DNA from: Euborellia annulipes
Lineage: Eukaryota > Arthropoda > Insecta > Dermaptera > Anisolabididae
Direction of reading: 5' to 3'
Assembly (NCBI GenBank): GCA_023213315.1
Contig: JAKCPI010000307.1
Coordinates: forward strand, 17,612-81,611
DNA length: 64,000 nt
Below the pieces are notes generated by a model that saw only the letters and a list, made by a program, of their open reading frames with translations, did not search any database and was not told the origin of the DNA. Made by a program: the position numbers and the translations under genes. Positions 1 through 10,800 of this stretch are shown here, one piece after another. Within the stretch, counting starts at the first letter, position 1. Every line of letters starts with the position of its first letter.

Positions 1-302
1 TCCGTCTTGAGCCTGATGGTGATCTTGATCTGGAACGTGATCTTAACTCCGCAATTGCGGATATTAATTGAGTTATTTTTTCTTCTAACGCGGATAATCT
101 GTCGGGTTTCTCTGGAGCCATGGCTTGTTCGAAAATGGCCTGCCTCGGTGAGAAATCTAAAATCTTGTCTGCCATGATAGCTAATGTATTCAAATCGTCT
201 TTACTAGAAGCTAAGATTGATCTGATGTTTTCTGGTACCCTTTGAATAAATATTGTTTTGAGAAAGTCCTCGTTTATTTGAGACCCGGCCAGGCTTCTCT
301 TT
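1..302 (-). mobile_element. Ty3/gypsy gag fragment, cut by window start
   Basis: An open minus-strand frame of about 100 codons runs to the window edge. It has the conserved gag core of Ty3/gypsy elements: a segment like FLKTIFIQRVPENIRSIL, then a D-DLNTLAIMADKIL block, followed by an Arg/Ser-rich stretch. No initiator Met is needed because this is the middle of gag. The zinc knuckle and pol would lie outside the window. It is a different copy from the gypsy relic at 1.4-3.9 kb, from which a P-element relic separates it. Confidence 0.75.
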
Positions 303-449
303 TTTTTATTTTTTAACTTAATTAAATGGCCGTCAGAAAAACCATTTGGCCAATGGCAAAGTAAGTGTGTTTCAGATATAGGAACCCAAGAGAAAAAAAC
401 AATTTTTTTAATCGGGACATAAATCTGACTTCTTATTCTCCGAGATCCT

Positions 450-1040
450 TATGCACTGTTACAAATTGTAAATGTGACCAGTGACTCTGATCTCGGTAAG
501 GCTTCTCTAAAAATTTAAGTCCGCTACTCACATCATGACTTATGATATGAGCAGCTATCGATACGCGCATGGTTTGAAAATGTTAAGGAAAAAAGTTATA
601 TTGCGTTAATTTGAAATTTAAATTTTTCTTGGTGTACAATTAATTCCTTGATATGTTCAGAGTCCACAATATTAGAAACTAGATTGTATTTTTCTTTTAA
701 TGATATTTTTATAAATTTATGATTGACAAACATATTTTTTATGTTTTTAAACAAATGTGGTACGTCAGCAATTATAAAGATTTTTCTATTATAATCTAAC
801 GGATGGATAAAATAAGTTTTCTATTGTGCTATCCCTCGAAGCATTCACATTGAGTGCTTTCCACAATGATCTATTCGCAGACTCCATATCTGAAGATAAG
901 CTTGTAACTTTTAAGCCTATTTCTTCTGAGAGTTTTATAATATCAATTAAGATATCTTTAAGAACACTTCCTTTAATTGATGGACTCGTAAAAAAAATAA
1001 GTTCCATCTTACGCTTATACCACTGAAGGATATTGCAGTT
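450..1040 (-). pseudogene. P-element / THAP9-like transposase relic
   Basis: Read on the minus strand, 1040 to 790 encodes the RNase H-like part of a P-element transposase (IKGSVLKDILIDIIKLSEEI, then GLKVTSLSSDMESANRSLW). After a stop and frame change near 790 it continues with the hallmark IIADVPHLFKNIKNM and a VVD/IVDSEHIKEL-like block to about 605. A further frame (RVSIAAHIISHDVSSGLKFL) covers 575-515. The order matches P-element/THAP9 proteins, but there are at least two frameshifts and stops, so it is dead. No terminal repeats were identified. Confidence 0.75.
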
Positions 1041-1419
1041 AAATAAAACACAGAAATACTGGAACATGAGTATATTGTTGAAACGTAGGTAATTATACAT
1101 TTAGTTATAATAATAGTAGTAATTCATCGAGAATATCGTGACTTGAACAAAGGAGGAAGGACGGATTAGAGTGAAGGTAGGTGCATTGGAGACTAGGGCA
1201 GTCGCGGCGCAAGTGCTGCCAACCCACACATTTGAATATCTGACACCCCTCCCCTCAGATTGGTACAACAATCTTTGAGGTACCCCTTCCTTCTTCGGTC
1301 TTGAAGTTACCGGTTCCGGAATATCCGGTGGGGCTTGAGTAACCGGTGGCGTTGGAATCGTCAATTTCGGTATTTGAGGAACTTCGATTGGAGCTTCTCT
1401 TGTTATGTTTTCCCTTTTG

Positions 1420-3880
1420 GGTTCCTCGGGACATGGACGTAATTGGTCTATGTGACGACGTAGCTCGTTGCCCTCTTGGTCAATTAAATTTTTGAAAAAT
1501 ATTAGGGGCAACTGTGACTCCAAATTGAAGACGCTTTACCTTGAAAGCTCCTTTATGTGTGATGATGGTTTGCGCCTGGGCAGCCTCTTCATCCACTTCC
1601 AATTGTTGATAAGCCTGAGAAAGATCGATTTTCCCAAAGACTTTCGCCCCTGCCAGCGACGAAAATAACTCCGCAATCGTAGGCATCGTATATGGATCCA
1701 TTTTGAGAGTTTTGTTTAATGTCGATTTGTAATCTCCGCAAATACGAATTGAGCCCTCGCCTTTAATGACGGTCACACTTGAAAACCACTTTTTTTGGAT
1801 TCAGGGGATCTCAAAACGTGTATATTCATCAAAATCTCGACTTCGAATTTTTTTTATACTTATATTAATTACTATATATTTTCTATATGATTAAAGATTT
1901 ACTCCCATTGCTCATATAGATTGTAACTCGAAATTTGTCAGATCGTCATGAGTGACAATTTCTACCGTTGACGAATTTAACATTCTAATAAACTCTAGCT
2001 GAGTGCGGTGCTGTGGTAGTTAGTGTTAGGGTATGTTGAATTTAGGATAGCTAACTAGTTCTAGCACTCCTTGCTTTGTCAGCCTGTCCAATTCCTCTTC
2101 TACCCGGCTCTTCAATGCGAATGGCACTCGCTTTGCTTTAAGTACCACTGGCTCGACCCCAGATTCCATTTTGAACGAAACTGCAGGCCCTCGGAATTTT
2201 CCCAATTCCTTGTCGAAAACTTCCGGGAATTTGGTGAAAAAATTGGGTAGCCCGTATTCGACCTTAACATCTCACTTCCCTTCCAAATTCAGATACTTTG
2301 TTAGGTCTGGATGTTGCTGTAGACGTTCTTCAATGTTGTAGTAGGTATCGCCGCCACCACCAAGTATTCCTTTGGTTACTTGGAACTCAACTTGACTCAA
2401 TAAAAGAGGTAGTTGAAAATATAACAGTTTTATTGTAAACTTGAATAATGAAGTATAAATACACGTTCGTTGTAATATATAAAGATATAGTAAGTTATGT
2501 TGTGTGAGTCAAGAGACAATGCTCCCTGTTATAAAATATAGATGTTGTTTGGTACGTGAGTCGGGAGGCAATGCTAATTATTCTTTCCAACCTGGAGCTT
2601 ATATAGCGACCTGATTGATGGTGGGGACATAGGGTCCCACGGTAAATGCATATTCTTAATAAATTTTGTTGACGTCGAGATGCAACTCGACAGTTCATAT
2701 TGCTTTGTGATCGCCTTCTTGCAATTCGACAGTTTCGAATATCATGAGAAGTCTCTTTTGTTTTTTTTTTTTTTTTTTTGGGCACAACAACTTGCCGTTG
2801 TAGTCTTTCAAAACGATTGGTGAGGAACGAAGTCTAAGTTTCCCTTTACTTTTTAACTTATTGAAAGGTCTTTTCGGATATTATAGAGTAGCCACTACCT
2901 CTAAATCAATTTGAACACCTTCCATTAACACCTTCGCATATTGTGGTCCTTGGTGAACGATACGGTGGATGCCACACTCATCGTCTTGCTCTTCAATCCG
3001 TCCAATGGATTTTCTTGGCGGCTCCTTTTTATTATTTCTCATATCTTCGCTCTTCTTACGAAAACATGCTTTTTCGATGTGTCCCTTCTTGTCGCAGAAG
3101 CGACACGTTGAATTTTTAAATTTACATGCGATCGCCAGAGCATCTAATGGGCCTAATAATATTTTTGAAGACGAATCTCTGATTCGAAACTAAAAATGCA
3201 TTCAGTCGGCCCACTTGAAACATAAAAATAAAATAGATTTTAAAAAAAATTGTTTTATTCTTGACACCGAAAACCTGTGAAACGATAAGAAGCTGCAGCA
3301 AGTTCGATAAGAAATAACTTCGTTGAGAATCGTCTACATAATATTTTTATTTACAGGTTTTTTAGACGATACCTGATCGACCAGGGCCGGAACTACGAGA
3401 TTTTGTAGGGGGGCAAAATTTAATTTGCCGCCCCCTCCTTAAAATTTTCTATACAAAATTCATATCATTTTACCTTTTTTTTAGTAAATCTTTCTTTAAT
3501 TGCCGCCCCCTGATATCTGCCGCCCGGGACAAATGCACCCACCGCCCCCCCCCCCCCCCCTTAGATCCGGCCCTGTGATCGACGGTTGTTGTTGCCTTGC
3601 TTTCCTTCAATGTGGAATGCTGCAGTGCAGTTGCTTCAGCGGCCAGAGCCATTTCTAAAGCAGTCTTGAAGTCGAGTTTTGGCTTGGCCAATGGACGCTT
3701 TTGAAGCTCTTCATCTCTGATTCCACAAAATAACTTATCTCTAAGCATTCGTTCCGGACTGGTCCCGAATTCGCATTGTTCTGCAATTTTCCTCAGTTCG
3801 GCCACATATGTTGAAATTGTTTCACCTGGGCGTTGGTCTCTCTTTGCAAAAAGAAAACTTTGTAGAATCAGTCAAAAGTT
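1420..3880 (-). mobile_element. Degenerate Ty3/gypsy gag-pol with insertions and an internal pol deletion
   Basis: On the minus strand, gag (3880-3590) is followed by a CCHC zinc knuckle (CRFCDKKGHIEKAC, near 3060-3130), a protease-like stretch (about 2970-2800), the RT amino part (2395-2030, one stop near 2270) and RT motifs GDYKSTLNKTL and KIDLSQAYQQL (1776-1490). The frame then joins directly to the end of integrase (ELRRHIDQLRPCP, about 1480-1430). The RT YVDD box, RNase H and most of integrase are missing. The gag is split by a hAT MITE at 3382-3575. Foreign sequence separates protease from RT (about 2400-2800) and interrupts RT (about 1785-2030, part of the dispersed repeat also at 23.2 and 57.2 kb). 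No LTRs were identified. Confidence 0.85.
3382..3575. mobile_element. hAT-like MITE (CAGGGCCGG family) with 8-bp TSD
   Basis: A 194-bp element with termini CAGGGCCGGAACTA and TAGATCCGGCCCTG, flanked by a perfect 8-bp duplication TGATCGAC (3374-3381 and 3576-3583). This is the hAT signature. It interrupts the gypsy gag. A second copy lies at 18314-18564. It contains G- and C-homopolymer runs. Confidence 0.9.
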
Positions 3881-3885
3881 TTATG

Positions 3886-6297
3886 ACTTGATCAAACGTT
3901 TTGGATGCAGGCTCTGCCGGAGACACCAGAGCTTTAACTACTTCAAAGCTCGCAGACAGAGAAAAAAAACAGCTCTTTTGATCGTTGCATCAACAATCTT
4001 ATTTGCTTCTAAATAAAAATTTAGACGTTGAGCGGATAGCTTTCATTTTAACTAAAGCATGTGTAGCAACTCCACTATGTCCTGGTCACGTTACCAGGAT
4101 AAATATTGTTGGGGGTATCCTTTGCCTTCCTGGATGTTGTTTGGAAGACTGTCTCCCCGGAGGATAGTTCTTTGATGATGATTGGGATTGGGACGATAAA
4201 TTAAATAACTCTTTTATATTATAGATTTAAGGATTATGTATATGTATTTATTAAAAGATGAATAAGTATATAATTAGAGTTAGGGGTGACGTCGAAGGTA
4301 CAAATTTTCTGTTTAGGACAATTTGGACTCACAATCTATCAAATTTTGTCGAAGCTAAAAGCCCCGGAGTCTCAAACACGTTCAAATGTTTCTCAAACTC
4401 TCTACAAAGGTTTTTTTTTTCTAGACTTTTCAACTATTGGTTCTCACCTTCCAAAAGACCTTTCAAGATTGCTTAAGACTACCAATATTTTATAAAAGGA
4501 TGGATGAGCTTGCTTGCAATATTGATGATGAATGAAATTCCTCCAATGTTCACACTAACACTCTGACTACACGTGTACTTTCTAACAATATATATACAAT
4601 GTATATATGGTATTATACATCGCCTTCACTAGTGGCAAAACCCCCACTGCTCTTGCACAGCATGCCACTAACAACTGCCACCGGTTTGCCTTTGATAAAT
4701 TAAAAATTTCTTCACCATGAAGACGACAGGCAAAAAAGAGAATTCCTTGAGAAATGATATATATATATCTCAATTCGACTGCTGTGAACCATCAAACAGA
4801 CACCAAATACCTTTAATATATACTATGTGATTTTCGTTAATTTATATAAAATAATTTATTTATATTTTTTTTAATAATTATTTTCTATCCTTTGTATATT
4901 TTGTATATTTATTTTTATTTTTTATTTTTATTAATGTTTAAAACAAATTTTTTCTTGAAATCGAATTAAATTTTAAAAATCAATAAGAAGATGCCATCTA
5001 ATGATTAATATACAAACGTAGATGATCGTTCTTTTAATAGATGCTCTATATTATTTTAATGCTAATTCTAAAAAATTATTTTAAAAAACTCTAATATGTA
5101 ATATTCATCTTTGCTTACATTTTTGTAAATTAAATTTTAAAGCGCGGCACTGAAGATGATGCGTGTCAAAATATCTGCCAAATAAAGGACGTCAGGTGGA
5201 GCGATAAATCTGCTGGTTATTATTCTCCAACCCCTCTACACTACATAAAATTAATTCCAATATCATTCATTTGAACTTTGTGCCAGAATTCGAAGTGATG
5301 TCTTCTTTTGCACCTTGGATTCGACGCAGGTGCTTTTTGTAATTGTTTATATATTGTGGGTGGCTCTTATTTTTCAAAGTGAAATTTTTTTTGCCCTAGC
5401 CCCTAGTTTGATGCCATTGCATGAAAAAATAATCTGTTTAAAATTTCAGCTTTAACAGATAAAGGGAAAGAGTGCCCCAAGGGCCTTGAAAATCGAAAAA
5501 ATCATAAATTCACAGAAAAAAATCCATTTTATTTTTTATTCTTCGAAATATTAAAAATGTTAGTCGTAAAAGACAAACTGATACATGATATTATAAGCAT
5601 TTTTTGCCTTTTATTAACTTTTTTTTTTTTAATTTTTCAATTAATGTTTTTACTTTCGCGGGGGGGATATATATATCATTTTTTTTTTTTGTCAATTGTG
5701 CAAGTAACATTAAATATAAATTTTTTTAGGACTATTTAATAAAAAATACTATTAATCTGAAACAATATTCCTTGCTTAACTCAATTTTTAATTTTTTTTG
5801 GCGCTTGACACACTATTGAATAACAGGGTCCATATATGAAATATATATAGAGAGAAAGTATTGTTTTAACTCAAATTCAATCCATGACTTTATTTTTTTG
5901 ATCGAAAAAATGATATTAGTTTTAATTTTTAGTCATTTGTTAAATTTGTTTAGAAATTTTCATTAAAATAATGAATTTTTAATAAAATGAAAAAAATAAA
6001 AGAAAATATAAATAAATGTTTGTTTTCGCTACGTAATAATGAAATGCATTGTTATTATTTAAAAAAAACTTCTAGCTCATCATCCTGAAAGAACACCAAG
6101 ATGTTTATTAGTATTTTCAGCAGAGCTGCATCTCCTTATTCCTATCGATGGCATCCCCGGGCTTGTGTTCGATTTTATCCCTGAATTCCACAAAATAACT
6201 CTATTTTCTAAACTATTTTAGTTTTCTTGATCAGCTAGCTTCTTATTCGGCATAGTGAGTCCAGATGGTAATAATAATAAACTATGATGCAGTAATA
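3886..6297. other. No gene found; AT-rich repeat-like sequence
   Basis: Only short open frames of AT-rich composition occur here, with several homopolymer and TA-repeat tracts (for example around 4740-4770 and 5660-5690). The only structured signal I see is the hammerhead-like relic at 5143-5185. Confidence 0.6.
5143..5185 (+). ncRNA. Degenerate hammerhead ribozyme copy
   Basis: CUGAAGA at 5150-5156, a short stem II, then AAAAUAUC instead of GAAAUAUC (G12 to A). GGCA before the core can pair with UGCC after the cleavage-site equivalent, as in stem I of the better copies. It is probably inactive because of the G12 change. Confidence 0.5.
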
Positions 6298-6300
6298 TTA

Positions 6301-6464
6301 GGCTGGGCGCATATGGTCGATTTTTAGTAGAGTCGATGGACATAAAATGCATTAAGTTCAATGCAGAGGCGCACACGGCAACTGCGATCAACTCGATTTT
6401 TAATGCATTTATGTCCATCGACTAAACTATCGCTCGACTAAAAATCGACTGTATGCGCCCAGCC
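6301..6464. mobile_element. PIF/Harbinger-like MITE with TTA target duplication
   Basis: A 164-bp element bounded by GGCTGGGCGCAT and its inverse ATGCGCCCAGCC. The long inverted repeats include a GTCGATTTTTAG-type segment. A TTA lies on each side (6298-6300, 6465-6467). A partial copy is at 57418-57475. It contains no coding sequence. Confidence 0.75.
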
Positions 6465-6639
6465 TTAATCACACCAAAACATATAAACACAACAAATATA
6501 TTATTCATCACACATAAATAGAAAATTAGATAATATTTATTATATTGTTAATAAATAATTCATGCATTGTTGCAGACAATAATAATAGTTAAGCTAGTCA
6601 CGATCCCTATACAAACTTTTCTCTCATTCACACTTACAC

Positions 6640-7110
6640 AGTCTTTTCGACAGCTTAGGCCATATAAGACTGACGATAACCGTTATTTTATGGGGTCCAG
6701 GCATTACTATTTAAGCCACTTGGTATCAAGGGCGGTCCCAGAGGGGGTCAAGGGGGTCGTGACCCCCCAAAATCTTTTTTTTTTTTAACACACACTTTTT
6801 CCCACTCACTCTCCCATTCACACAATTTTTTCGGCAACTTAGGCCATTTAAGACTTAAACGATACTCATATTTGATTAATATATATTTATTGGGGTCCAG
6901 GCCCAAAATGTAAGGCTAACCCCCTTGCTTGGTATCCAAATGGCTTAAATAAAATCATCGGACTGCCTGGGATCCGAACCCTTGATCCTTGGTATACAAG
7001 GGAGGCGAGCTACCAACTACGCCAAGCCCGAGGGCTTGACTTGTCATCACTTGCTTTTTTTTAATAACGTTTTTTTATTTCACCTGGCTGCTGTTTTCCC
7101 GGGAGAATTT
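6640..7110. repeat. tRNA-derived SINE-like repeat, two related segments
   Basis: Segments sharing 'TTAGGCCAT..AAGACT..GGGGTCCAGGC' occur at 6640-6720 and 6830-6910. On the minus strand, 7031-6962 holds a tRNA-like head with an A-box-like TAGTTGGTAGC and a B-box-like GGTTCGGATCC. Related tRNA-like heads are found at 9838-9925, 14455-14540, 41735-41810 and 43260-43340, so this is a dispersed SINE-like family rather than a tRNA gene. Confidence 0.6.
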
Positions 7111-7549
7111 CCTTCCTTCCCTTCTAATTTTATATCTTAAAACTTAAATGGGGCGCGCCCCCGCCTTTTGTTGTGGAAGAGGGGCGCTCCCCCACCAACA
7201 CCAACCCGGGGGGGATATTTTTTATAATAATTTTTTTTTTTTTAAAAAAAATTTGGGGGCGCTTTTTTTTTTTTAGAACAATAATTTTTTAATTTCCTAT
7301 TAGTTAATTAAATTTAAATATAACAATTTATTTTAATTTTATTTTTATGTTTAAAAATGACCGCCTTACTTAAAAAAGCATATATAATCAAAAATAATAT
7401 ATTTTTTTAAATTTATATTAAAAAAATTTTATTTATATTAAATAAATAAATTATATTAATTAATTTATATGTATATAACTATTTTTGTATAAAAATATTT
7501 TAATAGAAGTTGTTTTGACTTGCGTTGTCTGAGCAATCACCTCGACTCG
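7111..7549. other. No gene found upstream of RpL15
   Basis: The stretch starts with a GC-rich patch (7140-7220, GGGCGCGCCC) and is then almost pure A/T. It should contain or border the RpL15 promoter, but I see no certain element. Confidence 0.4.
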
Positions 7550-7584
7550 TTCACTATTTTTTTCTCCCTCATGTTTTCTATTTG
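7550..7584 (+). promoter_or_regulatory. Probable RpL15 5' leader exon with pyrimidine (TOP-like) tract
   Basis: A pyrimidine-rich stretch ('TTTTTTTCTCCCTC') is followed by a good donor (TTTG|GTGAGT at 7584/7585). The next acceptor (TTTTAG at 7824) lies 7 nt before the RpL15 ATG. This matches the usual design of ribosomal protein genes: a short non-coding first exon starting in a TOP tract. The exact start site is not visible. Confidence 0.45.
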
Positions 7585-7831
7585 GTGAGTTGATGCATTT
7601 TGTATTTTATTAATATTTATCTTTTTCATCCTTTTACTAAATCACATTTTTATTTCACTAAATCATTTTTTATAATTTATTTTTAAATTATACATAAATA
7701 TAACAATTTTTTTTTAATTATAATATTTACTAACCGAAACATATTTTTCCAATATGCAACTTTACTAACAAAATAGGTTAAACTAAATATTTTGTTTATT
7801 AATTATATATTAATTATATTTTAGATTAATC

Positions 7832-10800
7832 ATGGGGGCTTATAAATATATCCAAGAACTCTATCGCAAAAAACAAAGCGATGTTATGCGATTTTTGCTT
7901 CGGATTCGTTGCTGGCAATACAGGCAGTTGACTAAATTGCATAGAGCTCCACGACCATCCAGACCTGATAAAGCCAGGAGATTGGGCTATAGAGCTAAAC
8001 AAGGTATTATAAACTTATCAACTTGTTTACACCTTTAATTCATTTCATGAATTTAAAATGTTAATTTTTACTTTAAATTGTAAGTTTTAAGTTATGAAAT
8101 CTGATCATTTCTAATATTTCTTCCCTAAACTGATCTGTTTTTACTTTTGCCAATTCCATTATTATTCTAAATATCTTAGACTCTATACATATATGATTTC
8201 GTGTACTCTAGCAGTGATGGTGAACCTATGACCCACGAAAGCTTTTTAGTTGACCCACGATTGCTACTCACTGAAACTCACTTAAAAAAGTTCGCTCGTG
8301 AAGTGGGAAAGAGGCGCATTAAAAATTTTTAAATCGTCAAAACACGCCTATTTTTACGCGATAAGCCAATTGAATTTTAAAGTTGTTTAGTTTTAAAAAT
8401 ACTGAGTTAAAAATCTGTAAACTTAACTCTAGTGCGAATTGGCGTTAGTGACCCACGAGCTAGTACTTAAAAAAATACGAACAAAATTTGACCCACGCCT
8501 CAAAAAGGTTCGCCATCTCTGTAAAGCCGATGGTGTTCCTTGAAAAAAAAAATGAATTTAAATAAAGAAATCTAGAATTGATTCCTTGTTCACAGGTTAT
8601 GTTATTTTCCGGATCTCTGTACGCAGAGGAGGTCGCAAACGACCTGTGCCCAAAGGTGCTACCTACGGCAAACCCAAAAGTCATGGAGTGAATCAATTGA
8701 AACCAACGAGAAACCTTCAATCAGTAGCCGAGGTGATCAATCAAGCAATATTTTCTTACTGAAAACATTCTTATTATATATGATGATAAAATTTATAATA
8801 ATGAAATTTTATGATTATTATTTCTTCCTTGGATGTCTGAAAAAATCAATTCATTTAATCTCTGAGGAGATTGGAATCATTTTATGTTATTAATTATTAT
8901 TTTTATGATCTTCCAGGAACGAGTTGGCCGTCGATGCGGAGGACTCAGAGTTCTTAATTCGTATTGGGTAGCACAAGATTCAACTTATAAATATTATGAA
9001 GTTATTCTCGTTGATCCATCACACAAGGTAAAGAACGAAATCATTAAATATTTAGAGCAGGGACGAAATTTTTTTTATATGGGTATATAGCAATATCTGT
9101 GCAATTTTTGTTTGAAAAAGTGCGTCGCATAAATAAAAGAAATAAAAAAAAATATATAACCAATTTTTTAATAAAACTTGTTTTTGAGAGAGCCCGGCCC
9201 CTCGGGGCTCGGGTAACAACAGAAAAATTTGAATTAAAAATAAATTTTAATGAAAATTTGTCTTTGAGAGGATGGCCCGGGGCTGACGTATATCCACAGA
9301 TCATACATATATCAAGATTGGACAGCTCCATGTTAAAAGTTGTCCGCAAGTTTTGACGCCCCCTTACAGAAGTTTCTGCGAACTAACTTTGCGCGCAAAA
9401 ATTAAACAGAAATTTTGTGTCAAATTAACGCTCTCTATGGCCGCAGTTCCAACTAAACAGTAAGCGGTGGAAAAAAAAACTCACCCAGATGGGTTTTGAA
9501 CTCAAGCTCGTTCGAATTCGTTGTTTGCAAATTCTACGATTTTACCCTCGCGTACACTGGTTTTGTTATTTTCACATACCTTTTTAAGCTACTTAATTTG
9601 CGACTGTTAGGCCTACTTTTAATTTTTTTTTAAACGAAATCAAATTAAGGACAAATAGTGTCTCTAAATTTGTATCTCAAATAACTTAGATATTTTAAAG
9701 AATTTTTCGACATGTTTTTTTTTTTTTTTTTTTTTTTTTTTAATGAATGAAATTCATAAATTTTTTTTATGAATTATTTATTTATTTAATTATTTTAATT
9801 TTTTTTTATTCGATTAAGTTTAAGGTCTTTTACGGCATAAGAGGCCATTTAGACCCCGTCTCTATATGATGCTAGATGTGAACCCTTGACCTTTGGTATC
9901 AGCAGTTAATACTCTACCTCTGAACCAATAATAATTTATTATAAATTGTAAAAAATTTATCTTTTGTAGGAAATCAAAATAAATAACCCCATTTCTTTTC
10001 AGATAAGATTTTTTGTAGGGCTTCTCTTGACAATGGATCGATTCTTTTCTGTGTTAAGAATATGGTCATATATAATATTGGTATTAAGAATAACACCAAG
10101 AAATATTATTTTAAAAAATGTTTATGAAAAATCTTATATATTGAAAAAGACCGTAACAGAGATCATACAATCCTGAAATTAACTTTGCTTTTGAAAATGA
10201 CAATCAAAACTCCCTGGCCTGGAGACAGCGAACAGAGCGACATCTATGGAGTAAATTTTGAACTATTTCAGACAGCCCAGTGGTGCTCTCTTGCAGTACC
10301 TTTGTGTAACTAAATAAAAACTTGCGGAAATTCTTCCCGTAGAGCTGTCCACCCCCTGGGTATATCTAATATTTTAAAAATATCTTTGTGTATGGGGGGG
10401 GGGGGGGGGGAGGGGTTAAAAATGAGTTCGGAAAAGAAATTAGGAATAGAATAGAAAAAATTTCTATATACGCCCCTGATTTAGAGTAACTAGGAGATGT
10501 TGTTTTGTTAACCCTTTTCCTAAATGTTAGAATGTTATTTTACTGTCCCCGATCAAAGTGCACGGCGTTTACTCGACGAATAATAAAATTAATCTTGAAA
10601 CTGAAAAAAGAAAAAAATTATTTTTCTTTAACATAACCTCCAATAAACTTTTATTCAATTCTGTGACGAGGTTTTTGGTTACCTTTATGTTAAACTGCTA
10701 CAGATACACTCGCCGCACAGGATCTAAGGTCAATTTAAAAAATCTCTAAGTATTTTCTAAATATTTGTTTACCGACCTGAAAAAATTAAACAAATATTTA

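Noticed and set aside
2495..2785. 96-aa frame starting with a lysine run
   Set aside because: The lysine run is a poly-T tract read on the minus strand; the rest is probably a non-coding insertion in the gypsy relic.
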